From: an uncultured Actinomycetes bacterium | GTDB lineage: Bacteria; Actinomycetota; Actinomycetes; Nanopelagicales; Nanopelagicaceae | Direction: 5' to 3' | DNA length: 5,063 nt | NCBI GenBank assembly: GCA_903897475.1 | Contig: CAIUBS010000137.1 | Coordinates: 1 to 5,063 of the forward strand | Shown: piece by piece, positions 1-5,063 of the stretch | Numbering within the stretch: the first letter of the stretch is position 1 | Layout: every line of letters starts with the position of its first letter | Translations under genes and position numbers: made by a program | The notes under the pieces: model-generated | The model's input: only the letters and a program-made list of their open reading frames with translations | Database searches by the model: none | What the model was told of the DNA's origin: nothing

Positions 1-535
1 CGAAAATGTCCAATACTTTCTCGCGCTCTCTAAAAGCAAAAATCATTGGTGAAAGAGCTCCTAGTTCTAATGCTCCAGTGCCAAGTGCCACCATGTGGGG
101 TGAGATTCGATTGAACTCCATCATCATTACTCTTATAACCGTTGCTCGCTCAGTAATATCGTTGGTAATTCCCAATAATTTTTCAACGCCAAGACAATAT
201 GCAGTTTCATTAAATATTGGCGATAAGTAATCCATTCTGGTTACAAAAGTTACGCCCTGGGTCCAATTTCTATACTCAGTATTTTTTTCAATTCCTGTAT
301 GTAAATAACCAATTCCACACCTTGTCTCAGTAATTGTTTCACCCTCTAATTCCAGAATTAATCTAAGTACGCCATGAGTTGAGGGATGTTGCGGCCCCAT
401 ATTTACAACTACACGCTCTTCTTTAGTTGCACCAATTTCTGTTACTAAAGCATCCCAATCTCCACCAGTTACTGAATAAACTCTTCCTTCAGTAGTTTCT
501 TGCGAAGATGCGTATGGATCGGTAAATGTTGTCAT
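1..535 (-). CDS. nuoD: NADH-quinone oxidoreductase subunit D (49 kDa), N-terminal part
   Basis: Partial gene: the ATG is at 535-533 and the frame stays open to the left edge, giving 178 codons, or about 40% of a usual NuoD of some 440 residues. NuoD lies in the peripheral arm of complex I next to NuoB and helps form the quinone-binding pocket. The family is related to the large subunit of NiFe hydrogenases but has no nickel site. Visible signatures are the actinobacterial leader (TTEGRVYSVTGGDWD, about residues 14-28), VVVNMGPQHPSTHGVLRL (about 43-60, containing the conserved HPSTHG), CGIGYLHTGIEKN (about 73-85), and TRMDYLSPIFNETAY. The start is fixed by a strong AGGAG at 546-542, six bases upstream, and by an ATGA overlap with the nuoC stop. 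The fragment has no internal stop or frameshift. It is the fourth nuo gene in the usual A-B-C-D order. Identity is very secure; only the C-terminus is unseen. Confidence 0.97.
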   Translation of the reverse strand, partial: MTTFTDPYASSQETTEGRVYSVTGGDWDALVTEIGATKEERVVVNMGPQHPSTHGVLRLILELEGETITETRCGIGYLHTGIEKNTEYRNWTQGVTFVTRMDYLSPIFNETAYCLGVEKLLGITNDITERATVIRVMMMEFNRISPHMVALGTGALELGALSPMIFAFREREKVLDIF

Positions 536-1161
536 CGGTAACTCCTGCGCTCTGAGGGAGCTGGGATAGTTGCACCTTTATATTCAATTTCAATTCCACC
601 AAGTGGATAATCTTTTCTCTGCGGATGTCCTGGCCAATCATCTGGCATCATGATTCGAGTTAAACCCGGGTGATTATCAAAAATAATTCCGAACATGTCA
701 TAAGTTTCACGTTCATGCCAATTGGTTCCAGCCCAAACTTCAACAAGAGATGGAATATGTGGGTCTTGATCTGAAACGCAAACTTCTAATCTAATTCTTT
801 GATTTCTGGTTATTGAAAGTAGTGAATAAATTGCATGCAACTCTCTACCAGTTTCATTTGGGTAGTGAACGCCATTTACTCCCACACACATTTCAAACCT
901 AAGTTCATTTCTTAAAATTTTGGCAACTTCAAATAATCGATCGCGCTTTACAAATAAAGTTAACTCACCACGGTCAACAATAACTTTTTCTATTGCATCA
1001 CTAAATAGTGGGTAGGCTCGCTCTAAATCATCAGCAACTTGATCAAAGTATGCTCCAAATGGCCGCTGGGTTGATCCTGTTACTACTGTGGAATTTACTA
1101 GGCCACCAAAGCCTGATGTGTCACCAGATCCTGATACGCCAAACATCCCTTTTTCGCTCAT
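532..1161 (-). CDS. nuoC: NADH-quinone oxidoreductase subunit C (30 kDa)
   Basis: Complete, 209 residues. NuoC is a hydrophilic, cofactor-free subunit of the complex I peripheral arm that packs against NuoD and NuoB. The family signature is clear: WHERETYDMFGI at about residues 148-159, followed by HPGLTRIMMPDDW and HPQRKDYPLGG at about 179-189. The N-terminus has a Gly/Ser-rich leader (MFGVSGSGDTSGFGG, about 6-20), which I recall as typical of actinobacterial NuoC. The C-terminal tail (about 193-209) is short and basic. I chose the first ATG because it overlaps the nuoB stop as ATGA and has AAAAGG nine bases upstream. The next methionine (residue 6) has only a GGG directly against it. The gene also overlaps nuoD by ATGA at the other end, so it sits in a translationally coupled chain. 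Length is slightly short for actinobacterial NuoC but includes all conserved blocks. C and D are separate here, not fused as in E. coli NuoCD. Confidence 0.97.
   Translation of the reverse strand: MSEKGMFGVSGSGDTSGFGGLVNSTVVTGSTQRPFGAYFDQVADDLERAYPLFSDAIEKVIVDRGELTLFVKRDRLFEVAKILRNELRFEMCVGVNGVHYPNETGRELHAIYSLLSITRNQRIRLEVCVSDQDPHIPSLVEVWAGTNWHERETYDMFGIIFDNHPGLTRIMMPDDWPGHPQRKDYPLGGIEIEYKGATIPAPSERRSYR
542..546 (-). promoter_or_regulatory. Ribosome binding site of nuoD
   Basis: AGGAG on the minus strand, six bases before the nuoD ATG at 535. It lies inside the last codons of nuoC. It is a near-ideal Shine-Dalgarno sequence and decides the nuoD start. Confidence 0.8.
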
Positions 1162-1712
1162 GCTAATAAACCTTTTAATTGGTGGGTTGGTTTTGCAGCT
1201 AACGCTGCTGCTTCCACTTCTTTAATAATTTTCTCGCGATTTGCCCCAAGTTTTTCATTTCCAATTTGCTCATGTAATTTTAAAATTGCATCCATTAACA
1301 TTTCTGGGCGAGGCGGACAGCCTGGTAAATATATATCGACAGGAATTACGTGATCTACACCTTGAACAATTGCGTAATTATTAAACATACCACCAGATGA
1401 AGCACATGCACCCATAGCAATGGACCATTTAGGTGCAGCCATTTGATCATAAATTTGTCTAAGAACCGGCGCCATCTTGTTGCTAACACGTCCAGCTACA
1501 ATCATTAAATCTGCTTGTCTTGGAGATGCACGGAAAACTTCCATACCAAATCTTGCTAAGTCATAACGACCAGCACCTGCCGCCATCATTTCAATGGCAC
1601 AACATGCTAAACCAAAAGTTGCAGGCCAAAGAGAATTTTTTCTCATATAGCCAGCTAACTTTTCAACTGTTGTTAGTAAAAACCCACTTGGTAACTTCTC
1701 TTCTAAGCCCAT
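1158..1712 (-). CDS. nuoB: NADH-quinone oxidoreductase subunit B (PSST; cluster N2 subunit)
   Basis: Complete, 184 residues from the chosen start. NuoB carries the [4Fe-4S] cluster N2, the last iron-sulphur centre before the quinone in complex I. All four expected ligands are visible: the adjacent pair Cys37-Cys38 (FGLACCAIEM), Cys103 (GACASSGGMF) and Cys132 (LPGCPPRPE). Other family blocks are GRYDLARFGMEVFRASPRQAD (about 48-68, in full or near consensus) and YAIVQGVDHVIPVDIYLPG. The frame is open 11 codons further up, to 1745, but that start would overlap nuoA by 31 bp. The family N-terminus is MGLEEKLPSGF, so ATG 1712 is used. It sits two bases after the nuoA TAA, with GGAG and GGGA sites 11 and 6 bases upstream. 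The C-terminal helix and Ala-rich tail (about 152-184) are variable in the family. Stop overlaps nuoC as ATGA. No key residue is missing. Confidence 0.97.
   Translation of the reverse strand: MGLEEKLPSGFLLTTVEKLAGYMRKNSLWPATFGLACCAIEMMAAGAGRYDLARFGMEVFRASPRQADLMIVAGRVSNKMAPVLRQIYDQMAAPKWSIAMGACASSGGMFNNYAIVQGVDHVIPVDIYLPGCPPRPEMLMDAILKLHEQIGNEKLGANREKIIKEVEAAALAAKPTHQLKGLLA
1171..1176 (-). promoter_or_regulatory. Ribosome binding site of nuoC
   Basis: AAAAGG on the minus strand, with nine bases between it and the nuoC ATG at 1161. It lies within the final codons of nuoB. It is moderate in strength and fits reinitiation at the ATGA overlap. Confidence 0.5.
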
Positions 1713-1714
1713 GT

Positions 1715-2086
1715 TTAATCCCACTCCAATCCACCGCGGCGCCATACATAGGCATAAGCAACGAATACAGTTCCAATAAATAATGCCATTTCAACTAATC
1801 CAAAAACTCCAAGATCATCAAATGCAACCGCCCATGGATATAGGAAAACAATTTCAATATCAAAAATAATAAAAAGCATTGCAGTTAAAAAATATTTCAC
1901 TGGAAATCTTCCGCCACCTGCAGCTTGTGGTGATGGTTCGATTCCGCACTCATAAGCATCTGACTTTGCTCTGTTGTATCTTTTTGGGCCGGTCAGTGCT
2001 GCTGCAGCAACTGAAAAAATCGCAAATCCAAAGCCAATTGCCCCAATAGCAAGGATGGGCACATATGGATTAAATGAGGGATTCAT
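1715..2086 (-). CDS. nuoA: NADH-quinone oxidoreductase subunit A
   Basis: Complete, 123 residues, a normal length for NuoA. This small membrane subunit lies at the junction of the peripheral and membrane arms of complex I, near the quinone entrance. Three hydrophobic segments are visible at about residues 9-31, 64-86 and 94-114. The first loop carries the conserved YECGIEP block (about 45-51, with the loop cysteine at 47). The second helix has the conserved acidic pair and exit motif FDIEIVFLYPWAV (about 75-87, Asp76 and Glu78). The C-terminus (RRGGLEWD) is typical. The ATG at 2086 has AGGA nine bases upstream. It lies 41 bp after the menG stop with no visible terminator, so it is probably co-transcribed with menG. 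A TAGGAT hexamer eight bases before the ATG could instead be a -10 element for a leaderless message; this is a weak alternative. nuoB follows after two bases. Confidence 0.97.
   Translation of the reverse strand: MNPSFNPYVPILAIGAIGFGFAIFSVAAAALTGPKRYNRAKSDAYECGIEPSPQAAGGGRFPVKYFLTAMLFIIFDIEIVFLYPWAVAFDDLGVFGLVEMALFIGTVFVAYAYVWRRGGLEWD
1724..1727 (-). promoter_or_regulatory. Ribosome binding site of nuoB
   Basis: GGAG on the minus strand, 11 bases before ATG 1712, with a weaker GGGA (1722-1719) at six bases. Both lie in the last codons of nuoA (Leu-Glu-Trp-Asp-stop). They support start 1712 over the longer open frame starting at 1745. Confidence 0.5.
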
Positions 2087-2095
2087 ACGGTCAAA

Positions 2096-2099
2096 TCCT
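2096..2099 (-). promoter_or_regulatory. Ribosome binding site of nuoA (overlaps a possible -10 hexamer)
   Basis: AGGA on the minus strand with nine bases to ATG 2086. The same bases form part of TAGGAT (2100-2095), which matches the loose actinobacterial -10 pattern TANNNT at leaderless spacing. No -35 is visible at the right distance. The sequence alone cannot separate the two readings. Confidence 0.4.
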
Positions 2100-2127
2100 A
2101 TTCATTACTCAAGGCCACTTTTGCCAC

Positions 2128-2820
2128 CTACGCCTTGTACCCAATGTGAACTGCGACAATTCCAAAGGTCAGGTCCTGCCAAGCGACAGTTTTCCAGCCA
2201 GCATCCCGCATTTTGGACGCTAAGCCATCCTGATTTGGCCATGCCCTAATTGATTCTGCTAAATATACGTAAGCGTCCGGATTTTTACTTATCTTCTTTG
2301 AGATAACAGGAAGAGCTTTCATTAAATAATTTAGATAAATTTTTCTGAACAAAAAATTAGTTGGATGAGAAAATTCTGCAATTACGATTCTGCCACCTGG
2401 CTTAGTTACACGTAAGGCATCCTTTAATGCCAGATTTACATTTGAGGTATTTCTTAAACCGAATGAAATAGTTGTAACGTCAAAAGAGTTATCTTCAAAA
2501 GGAAGATTTAGGGCATCACCTTGCACAAATTTGATATCTCTATGTTTTTTCTTTCCAATTTCGATCATACCTTTAGAAAAATCTAGTGCGATTACGTCAG
2601 CACCACCATCAACTAATGGTCTTGTAGATGCACCCGTTCCAGCTGCTATATCCAATATCTTGATACCTGATTTTGGACCGATAATCGAAGTTACAACTCT
2701 TCGCCAGGCTTTTGTCCTACCTAAACTTAATAAATCGTTCAAAAAGTCATATCTATTTGCAACGCCATCAAACATCTTTGAGACATCATCTGGGTCTTTA
2801 TTTAGATTTGCTCGTACCAC
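2128..2820 (-). CDS. menG: Demethylmenaquinone methyltransferase (UbiE/MenG family)
   Basis: Complete, 230 residues, normal family length. It methylates demethylmenaquinone with S-adenosylmethionine, the last step of menaquinone synthesis. It is a class I Rossmann methyltransferase: the SAM-binding motif I is ILDIAAGTGAST (about 55-66), the acidic end of strand 2 is ALDFS (about 78-82), and QGDALNLPF (about 100-108) is the next cofactor contact. The two UbiE signatures are both present: YDFLNDLLSLGRTKAWRR (24-41) and RVTKPGGRIVIAEFSHP (137-153). The start codon is GTG at 2820-2818. There is no other start upstream before an in-frame TAA, and the N-terminus (VRANLNKDPDDVSKMFDGVA) fits actinobacterial MenG. 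The bases before it (GGGGGT) sit too close to act as a good ribosome site, so a short-leader message is possible. MenG rather than UbiE is preferred because menF and menD are adjacent and no ubiquinone gene is seen. nuoA follows after 41 bp. Confidence 0.95.
   Translation of the reverse strand: MVRANLNKDPDDVSKMFDGVANRYDFLNDLLSLGRTKAWRRVVTSIIGPKSGIKILDIAAGTGASTRPLVDGGADVIALDFSKGMIEIGKKKHRDIKFVQGDALNLPFEDNSFDVTTISFGLRNTSNVNLALKDALRVTKPGGRIVIAEFSHPTNFLFRKIYLNYLMKALPVISKKISKNPDAYVYLAESIRAWPNQDGLASKMRDAGWKTVAWQDLTFGIVAVHIGYKA
2778..2808 (+). promoter_or_regulatory. Candidate menF promoter inside the 5' end of menG
   Basis: TTGAGA (2778-2783) and TAGATT (2803-2808) resemble -35 and -10 hexamers, with a somewhat long 19-bp spacer. 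A start near 2815 would leave a leader of about 30 bases before the menF ATG. The site lies wholly in menG coding sequence because the gap between the two genes is only 26 bp. The match is weak and rests on inspection only. Confidence 0.22.
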
Positions 2821-2829
2821 ACCCCCATT

Positions 2830-2835
2830 CTTATA
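2830..2835 (-). promoter_or_regulatory. Candidate -10 element of menG
   Basis: TATAAG on the minus strand, nine bases before the menG GTG. If used, transcription would start about 2-3 bases before the start codon, a nearly leaderless message. This would fit the lack of a well-spaced ribosome site. It overlaps the first base of the menF ribosome site on the other strand. No convincing -35 was found. Confidence 0.25.
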
Positions 2836-2839
2836 GGAG
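2835..2839 (+). promoter_or_regulatory. Ribosome binding site of menF
   Basis: AGGAG with seven bases to ATG 2847, an ideal spacing. It decides the menF start: the open frame runs up to 2712, but those 45 extra codons lie antisense to menG and have no such site. Confidence 0.8.
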
Positions 2840-2846
2840 TAGGCTT

Positions 2847-4115
2847 ATGGCACAAATCCAACAATTAGGTGGGCGTAACAAAATCATGTCTGTATTAATC
2901 ACTACTGAGATATTGGGTGAACATCCCCTATTAACCTCAATAAGTACAGATTTAAAAATCTCAACAACCTGGGTGCGTGGTGGAGATGGGCTAGTTGGTT
3001 TTGGAGAGTACAAAAGAATTGAAGTTAAGGGTAAAAATCGATTCAAGGAAGCAAGCAGTTGGTGGCAAACACAGTTATCAAATTTGAATATAAATAATAA
3101 TGTGCACGGGATTGGTACAGGTCCAATACTTTTTACTTCTTTCTCGTTTGATCCAGATGAAGTATCTGTTTTAGTATTTCCAGAGATTGTTATTGGGCAA
3201 AAGGGCGGAAAATCCTGGATTACTTGGATCGGAGATAGCAAACAGCCAAATATTAATAAAATTGTTAACTCTTCAAAAAGTGGAGAGTTAATCTGGGAAA
3301 ATGGTTCAATTGAAGAACAAAGGTGGCAGAGTCAGGTTTCTCAAGCAATCTCTGAAATTAAAGGTGGAAGATTAGAAAAAGTAGTGCTTGCTAGAGACTT
3401 AAAAGCTACCTCTACCTCTGAAATAGATGTAAATAATTTACTACAGCGACTTGAGATTGATTACCCGTCAACTTGGGTATTTCTCGTTGATGGATTAATA
3501 GGGGCAACTCCAGAATTACTCGTCAGGTTAAGTAAATCAATGATTACCTCAAGAGTACTAGCGGGAACAATTCAAAAAACAGGTAACGAAGATCGGGACT
3601 TAGCTCTTGCCGCATCACTTGCTAAATCTTCAAAAGATTTAGAAGAGCATGAATATGCAGTTAAGTCAGTAGCCGACTCTCTGGCACCATTTTGTTCATC
3701 GACTAATGTTCCAGAATCGCCATTTGTTCTACACCTTTCAAATGTGATGCACCTAGCTACAGATGTTACCGGCGTGCTAAATGACAGTGCTAAGCAAGCA
3801 GACATTTTTACTTTAATTGAGAATTTACATCCTTCAGCCGCAGTTTGTGGCACACCAACTGAGGATGCTAAAAAATTGATTTCTGAATTGGAACAAATGA
3901 ATAGATCTAGATATGCAGGTCCCGTTGGCTGGATTGATGCAAATGGTGATGGTGAAATTGCTATCGCTTTAAGATGTGGATTACTTAGTGATCAAAATAA
4001 GTCGATCAGAATCTTTGCTGGCTGTGGAATAGTTGCAGGATCTGATCCAGTAACTGAATATGCAGAAAGTCAGGCTAAATTAATGCCGATGCGCACTGCT
4101 TTAGAAACTCTTTGA
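2847..4115 (+). CDS. menF: Isochorismate synthase (chorismate-binding family)
   Basis: Complete, 422 residues from ATG 2847, a usual length. It converts chorismate to isochorismate with Mg2+, the first committed step of menaquinone synthesis. The C-terminal two thirds form the chorismate-binding fold. The block LEKVVLARDL (176-185) holds Lys178, the expected general base for water attack at C2. GATPELLVRL (219-228) holds Glu223, the expected general acid. LAGT is at 238-241 and EEHEYAV at 266-272. HPSAAVCGTP (328-337), RYAGPVGWIDANGDGE (355-370) and AGCGIVAGSDPVTEYAESQAKL (391-412, with Glu404 and Glu407) complete the site. The N-terminal 150 residues are less conserved, as usual. The Lys178 argues for isochorismate synthase over anthranilate or aminodeoxychorismate synthase, and no amidotransferase gene is adjacent. 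The neighbours menG and menD favour MenF over a siderophore EntC. The 3' end overlaps convergent menD by 46 bp. Confidence 0.94.
   Translation: MAQIQQLGGRNKIMSVLITTEILGEHPLLTSISTDLKISTTWVRGGDGLVGFGEYKRIEVKGKNRFKEASSWWQTQLSNLNINNNVHGIGTGPILFTSFSFDPDEVSVLVFPEIVIGQKGGKSWITWIGDSKQPNINKIVNSSKSGELIWENGSIEEQRWQSQVSQAISEIKGGRLEKVVLARDLKATSTSEIDVNNLLQRLEIDYPSTWVFLVDGLIGATPELLVRLSKSMITSRVLAGTIQKTGNEDRDLALAASLAKSSKDLEEHEYAVKSVADSLAPFCSSTNVPESPFVLHLSNVMHLATDVTGVLNDSAKQADIFTLIENLHPSAAVCGTPTEDAKKLISELEQMNRSRYAGPVGWIDANGDGEIAIALRCGLLSDQNKSIRIFAGCGIVAGSDPVTEYAESQAKLMPMRTALETL
4070..4115. other. Convergent 46-bp coding overlap of menF and menD
   Basis: The last 14 codons and stop of menF (QAKLMPMRTALETL) and the last 14 codons and stop of menD (QRVSKAVRIGINLA) are read from opposite strands of the same DNA. 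The third codon positions of the two frames face each other, and first faces second. No hairpin followed by a T-run was found in or just beyond the overlap on either strand. Confidence 0.9.
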
Positions 4116-5063
4116 ACAATATCTTTTAAATTTTTCGCATTTTCTATCCGACTTGGCACTGAAACCACCACAACACTTAAACCCTTAATGGGCTCTGAAA
4201 TTAATTGATTTAATTCAACTAAATTGGAAGCTTTTTTGGCAGTAAGGCCAAAGCCATTTACAACCTTCACTAAATCCAAATTATGTGGCGTTCCAAATAC
4301 CTGTTCGAAATTATCAGTATTTGACTGAGGAAGTGTTGAAAAAATACCTCCGCCATTATTATCAATTATGAAAATTCTAATGTTTAATTTGGATGAATTA
4401 GACAGGGCCGATATGTCGTGTAGGAAAGTTAGATCACCTAATATTGCAGTAGTTGAATCAAACTTTTCTGCAATTCCAAATACTGTTGAAATGTTACCGT
4501 CGATGCCTGCAAGTCCTCTGTTAGCAAAAACTTCAATCCCACTTCTTGGATGAACAAAAGCTTCGATGTCCCTAACTGGCCTAGATGAGCCAATAAAAAC
4601 TGCGCTCCCATCAATTATTTGATCACAAATACTTGTAATAGCCTGCTGCTCTGACCATGCTAAATTCTCCAACTCCTTCGCAGCACTGTTAGCTGCCTTA
4701 GTCCACAATTCTGAACTTGTTGCCTGACTTGTTACTTCAGCAGGTAATGAACTAAGCACTAATGAAGCTTCACGCTTTGTATCTACATCTTTGGTTCTTG
4801 GGTCAATAACAACTGTTTTTTTAACTGAGGCTATAAATGAATTAATACTCCTAGAAAGAGTAGTTCTGCCAATTGATATTACTTGATCTGGCTTTAAAAA
4901 CTCTGCGATACTTTGATCTGCTAAAAAAATCGATGCATGTGGGATTGAGTTGGGAAAAGACAGAGGGTCTTCAGCAATAATTGGCCAATTCAATTTTGTT
5001 GCGAAGGAATCTATTTCAGTCTTGGTAAAACCGGCTCGATCATGTCCAATCACCAGTACACCA
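4070..5063 (-). CDS. menD: SEPHCHC synthase MenD, C-terminal part
   Basis: Partial gene: the frame is open to the right edge, so the N-terminal domain is missing and about 330 C-terminal residues remain of a usual 550 or so. MenD is a thiamine diphosphate enzyme that decarboxylates 2-oxoglutarate and adds the product to isochorismate to form SEPHCHC, the step after MenF. The fragment opens in the central domain (GVLVIGHDRAGF, then QVISIGRTTLSR at about 60-71). It continues into the C-terminal ThDP domain with GSSRPVRDIEAF (about 158-169) and ANRGLAGIDGN (about 180-190), both characteristic of MenD. The ThDP/Mg2+ motif is GDLTFLHD (209-216) to IIDNNGGGIF (232-241). A GTG at 5053 is an internal valine codon, not the start, since conserved sequence continues upstream. 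The stop (TGA, 4072-4070) lies inside the menF 3' end. No frameshift is seen. Confidence 0.95.
   Translation of the reverse strand, partial: GVLVIGHDRAGFTKTEIDSFATKLNWPIIAEDPLSFPNSIPHASIFLADQSIAEFLKPDQVISIGRTTLSRSINSFIASVKKTVVIDPRTKDVDTKREASLVLSSLPAEVTSQATSSELWTKAANSAAKELENLAWSEQQAITSICDQIIDGSAVFIGSSRPVRDIEAFVHPRSGIEVFANRGLAGIDGNISTVFGIAEKFDSTTAILGDLTFLHDISALSNSSKLNIRIFIIDNNGGGIFSTLPQSNTDNFEQVFGTPHNLDLVKVVNGFGLTAKKASNLVELNQLISEPIKGLSVVVVSVPSRIENAKNLKDIVQRVSKAVRIGINLA

Noticed and set aside
6..230. Plus-strand open frame of 74 codons at the left edge
   Set aside because: It is the complement of conserved nuoD sequence.
1520..1783. Plus-strand open frame of 87 codons opposite nuoB/nuoA
   Set aside because: It is antisense to the cysteine-ligand region of nuoB and its composition is explained by the complement of that gene.
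2110..2137. Inverted repeat CAAGGC / GCCTTG around the menG stop codon, as a possible terminator or attenuator
   Set aside because: The stem is only six base pairs with a 16-base loop, there is no T-run after it on the minus strand, and part of it is menG coding sequence; it could easily arise by chance.
1974..2249. Plus-strand open frame of 91 codons spanning the nuoA start and the menG end
   Set aside because: It crosses two well-supported genes in antisense, with no family likeness or ribosome site.
2531..2836. Plus-strand open frame of 101 codons opposite menG
   Set aside because: It lies over the SAM-binding region of menG in antisense and shows no independent signal.
2831..3241. Minus-strand open frame of 136 codons opposite menF
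   Set aside because: It is antisense to conserved-length menF, shows no domain or plausible ribosome site, and has a Pro/Ser/Ile-rich composition typical of a shadow frame.
3572..3853. Minus-strand open frame of 93 codons inside menF
   Set aside because: It lies wholly opposite the conserved chorismate-binding core and has no recognisable features.
3829..4056. Cysteines in the MenF motifs HPSAAVCGTP and FAGCGIVAGSDP as possible unusual active-site changes
   Set aside because: As far as I recall, actinobacterial isochorismate synthases carry the same cysteines, so this looks like a lineage form and not a novelty.
4368..4553. Plus-strand open frame of 61 codons opposite menD
   Set aside because: It is the complement of the ThDP-binding region of menD.
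5051..5053. GTG at 5053 as the start of a short 327-residue menD product
   Set aside because: The frame continues upstream with conserved MenD sequence (Gly-Val-Leu before it), so the gene is cut by the window edge and the valine is internal.

Overview
The window is an ordinary but very compact respiratory and menaquinone locus. It holds seven protein genes and almost no non-coding DNA. Layout: the minus strand from 2820 down to 1 reads menG - nuoA - nuoB - nuoC - nuoD (nuoD runs off the left edge). The plus strand carries menF at 2847-4115. The minus strand from the right edge (5063) down to 4070 carries the C-terminal part of menD. menG and menF diverge from a 26-bp gap. menF and menD converge and overlap tail to tail by 46 bp. 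No RNA gene, mobile element, CRISPR array or long repeat was seen, and no gene-free stretch exceeds 41 bp.

Organism: the proteins are of actinobacterial type. NuoB begins MGLEEKLPSGF, NuoC has the MFGVSGSGDTSGFGG leader, NuoD has a TTEGRVYSVTGGDWD leader, and MenG begins VRANLNKDPDDVSKMFDGVA. The DNA, however, is AT-rich for an actinobacterium (roughly 40% GC by eye, not computed). Low GC together with overlapping genes and minimal spacers suggests a genome-streamlined aquatic actinobacterium. The freshwater acI / Nanopelagicales lineage is my best guess. This is an inference from sequence style, not from a search.

How the genes work together: MenF converts chorismate to isochorismate. MenD (a ThDP enzyme) condenses isochorismate with 2-oxoglutarate to give SEPHCHC. 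MenG makes the last methylation, demethylmenaquinone to menaquinone. NuoA-D are the first subunits of proton-pumping NADH:quinone oxidoreductase (complex I), whose electron acceptor in such a bacterium would be that menaquinone. The cluster therefore joins synthesis of the quinone to the enzyme that reduces it. nuoB/nuoC and nuoC/nuoD are joined by 4-nt ATGA overlaps, and nuoA/nuoB by a 2-nt gap, so translational coupling is expected.

I looked for an undescribed system and do not see one. The points worth a second look are architectural: the menF/menD antisense overlap with wobble positions facing each other, the 26-bp divergent spacer that forces promoters into coding sequence, the absence of visible terminators, and start-codon choices where the longest ORF would be wrong (menF, nuoB).
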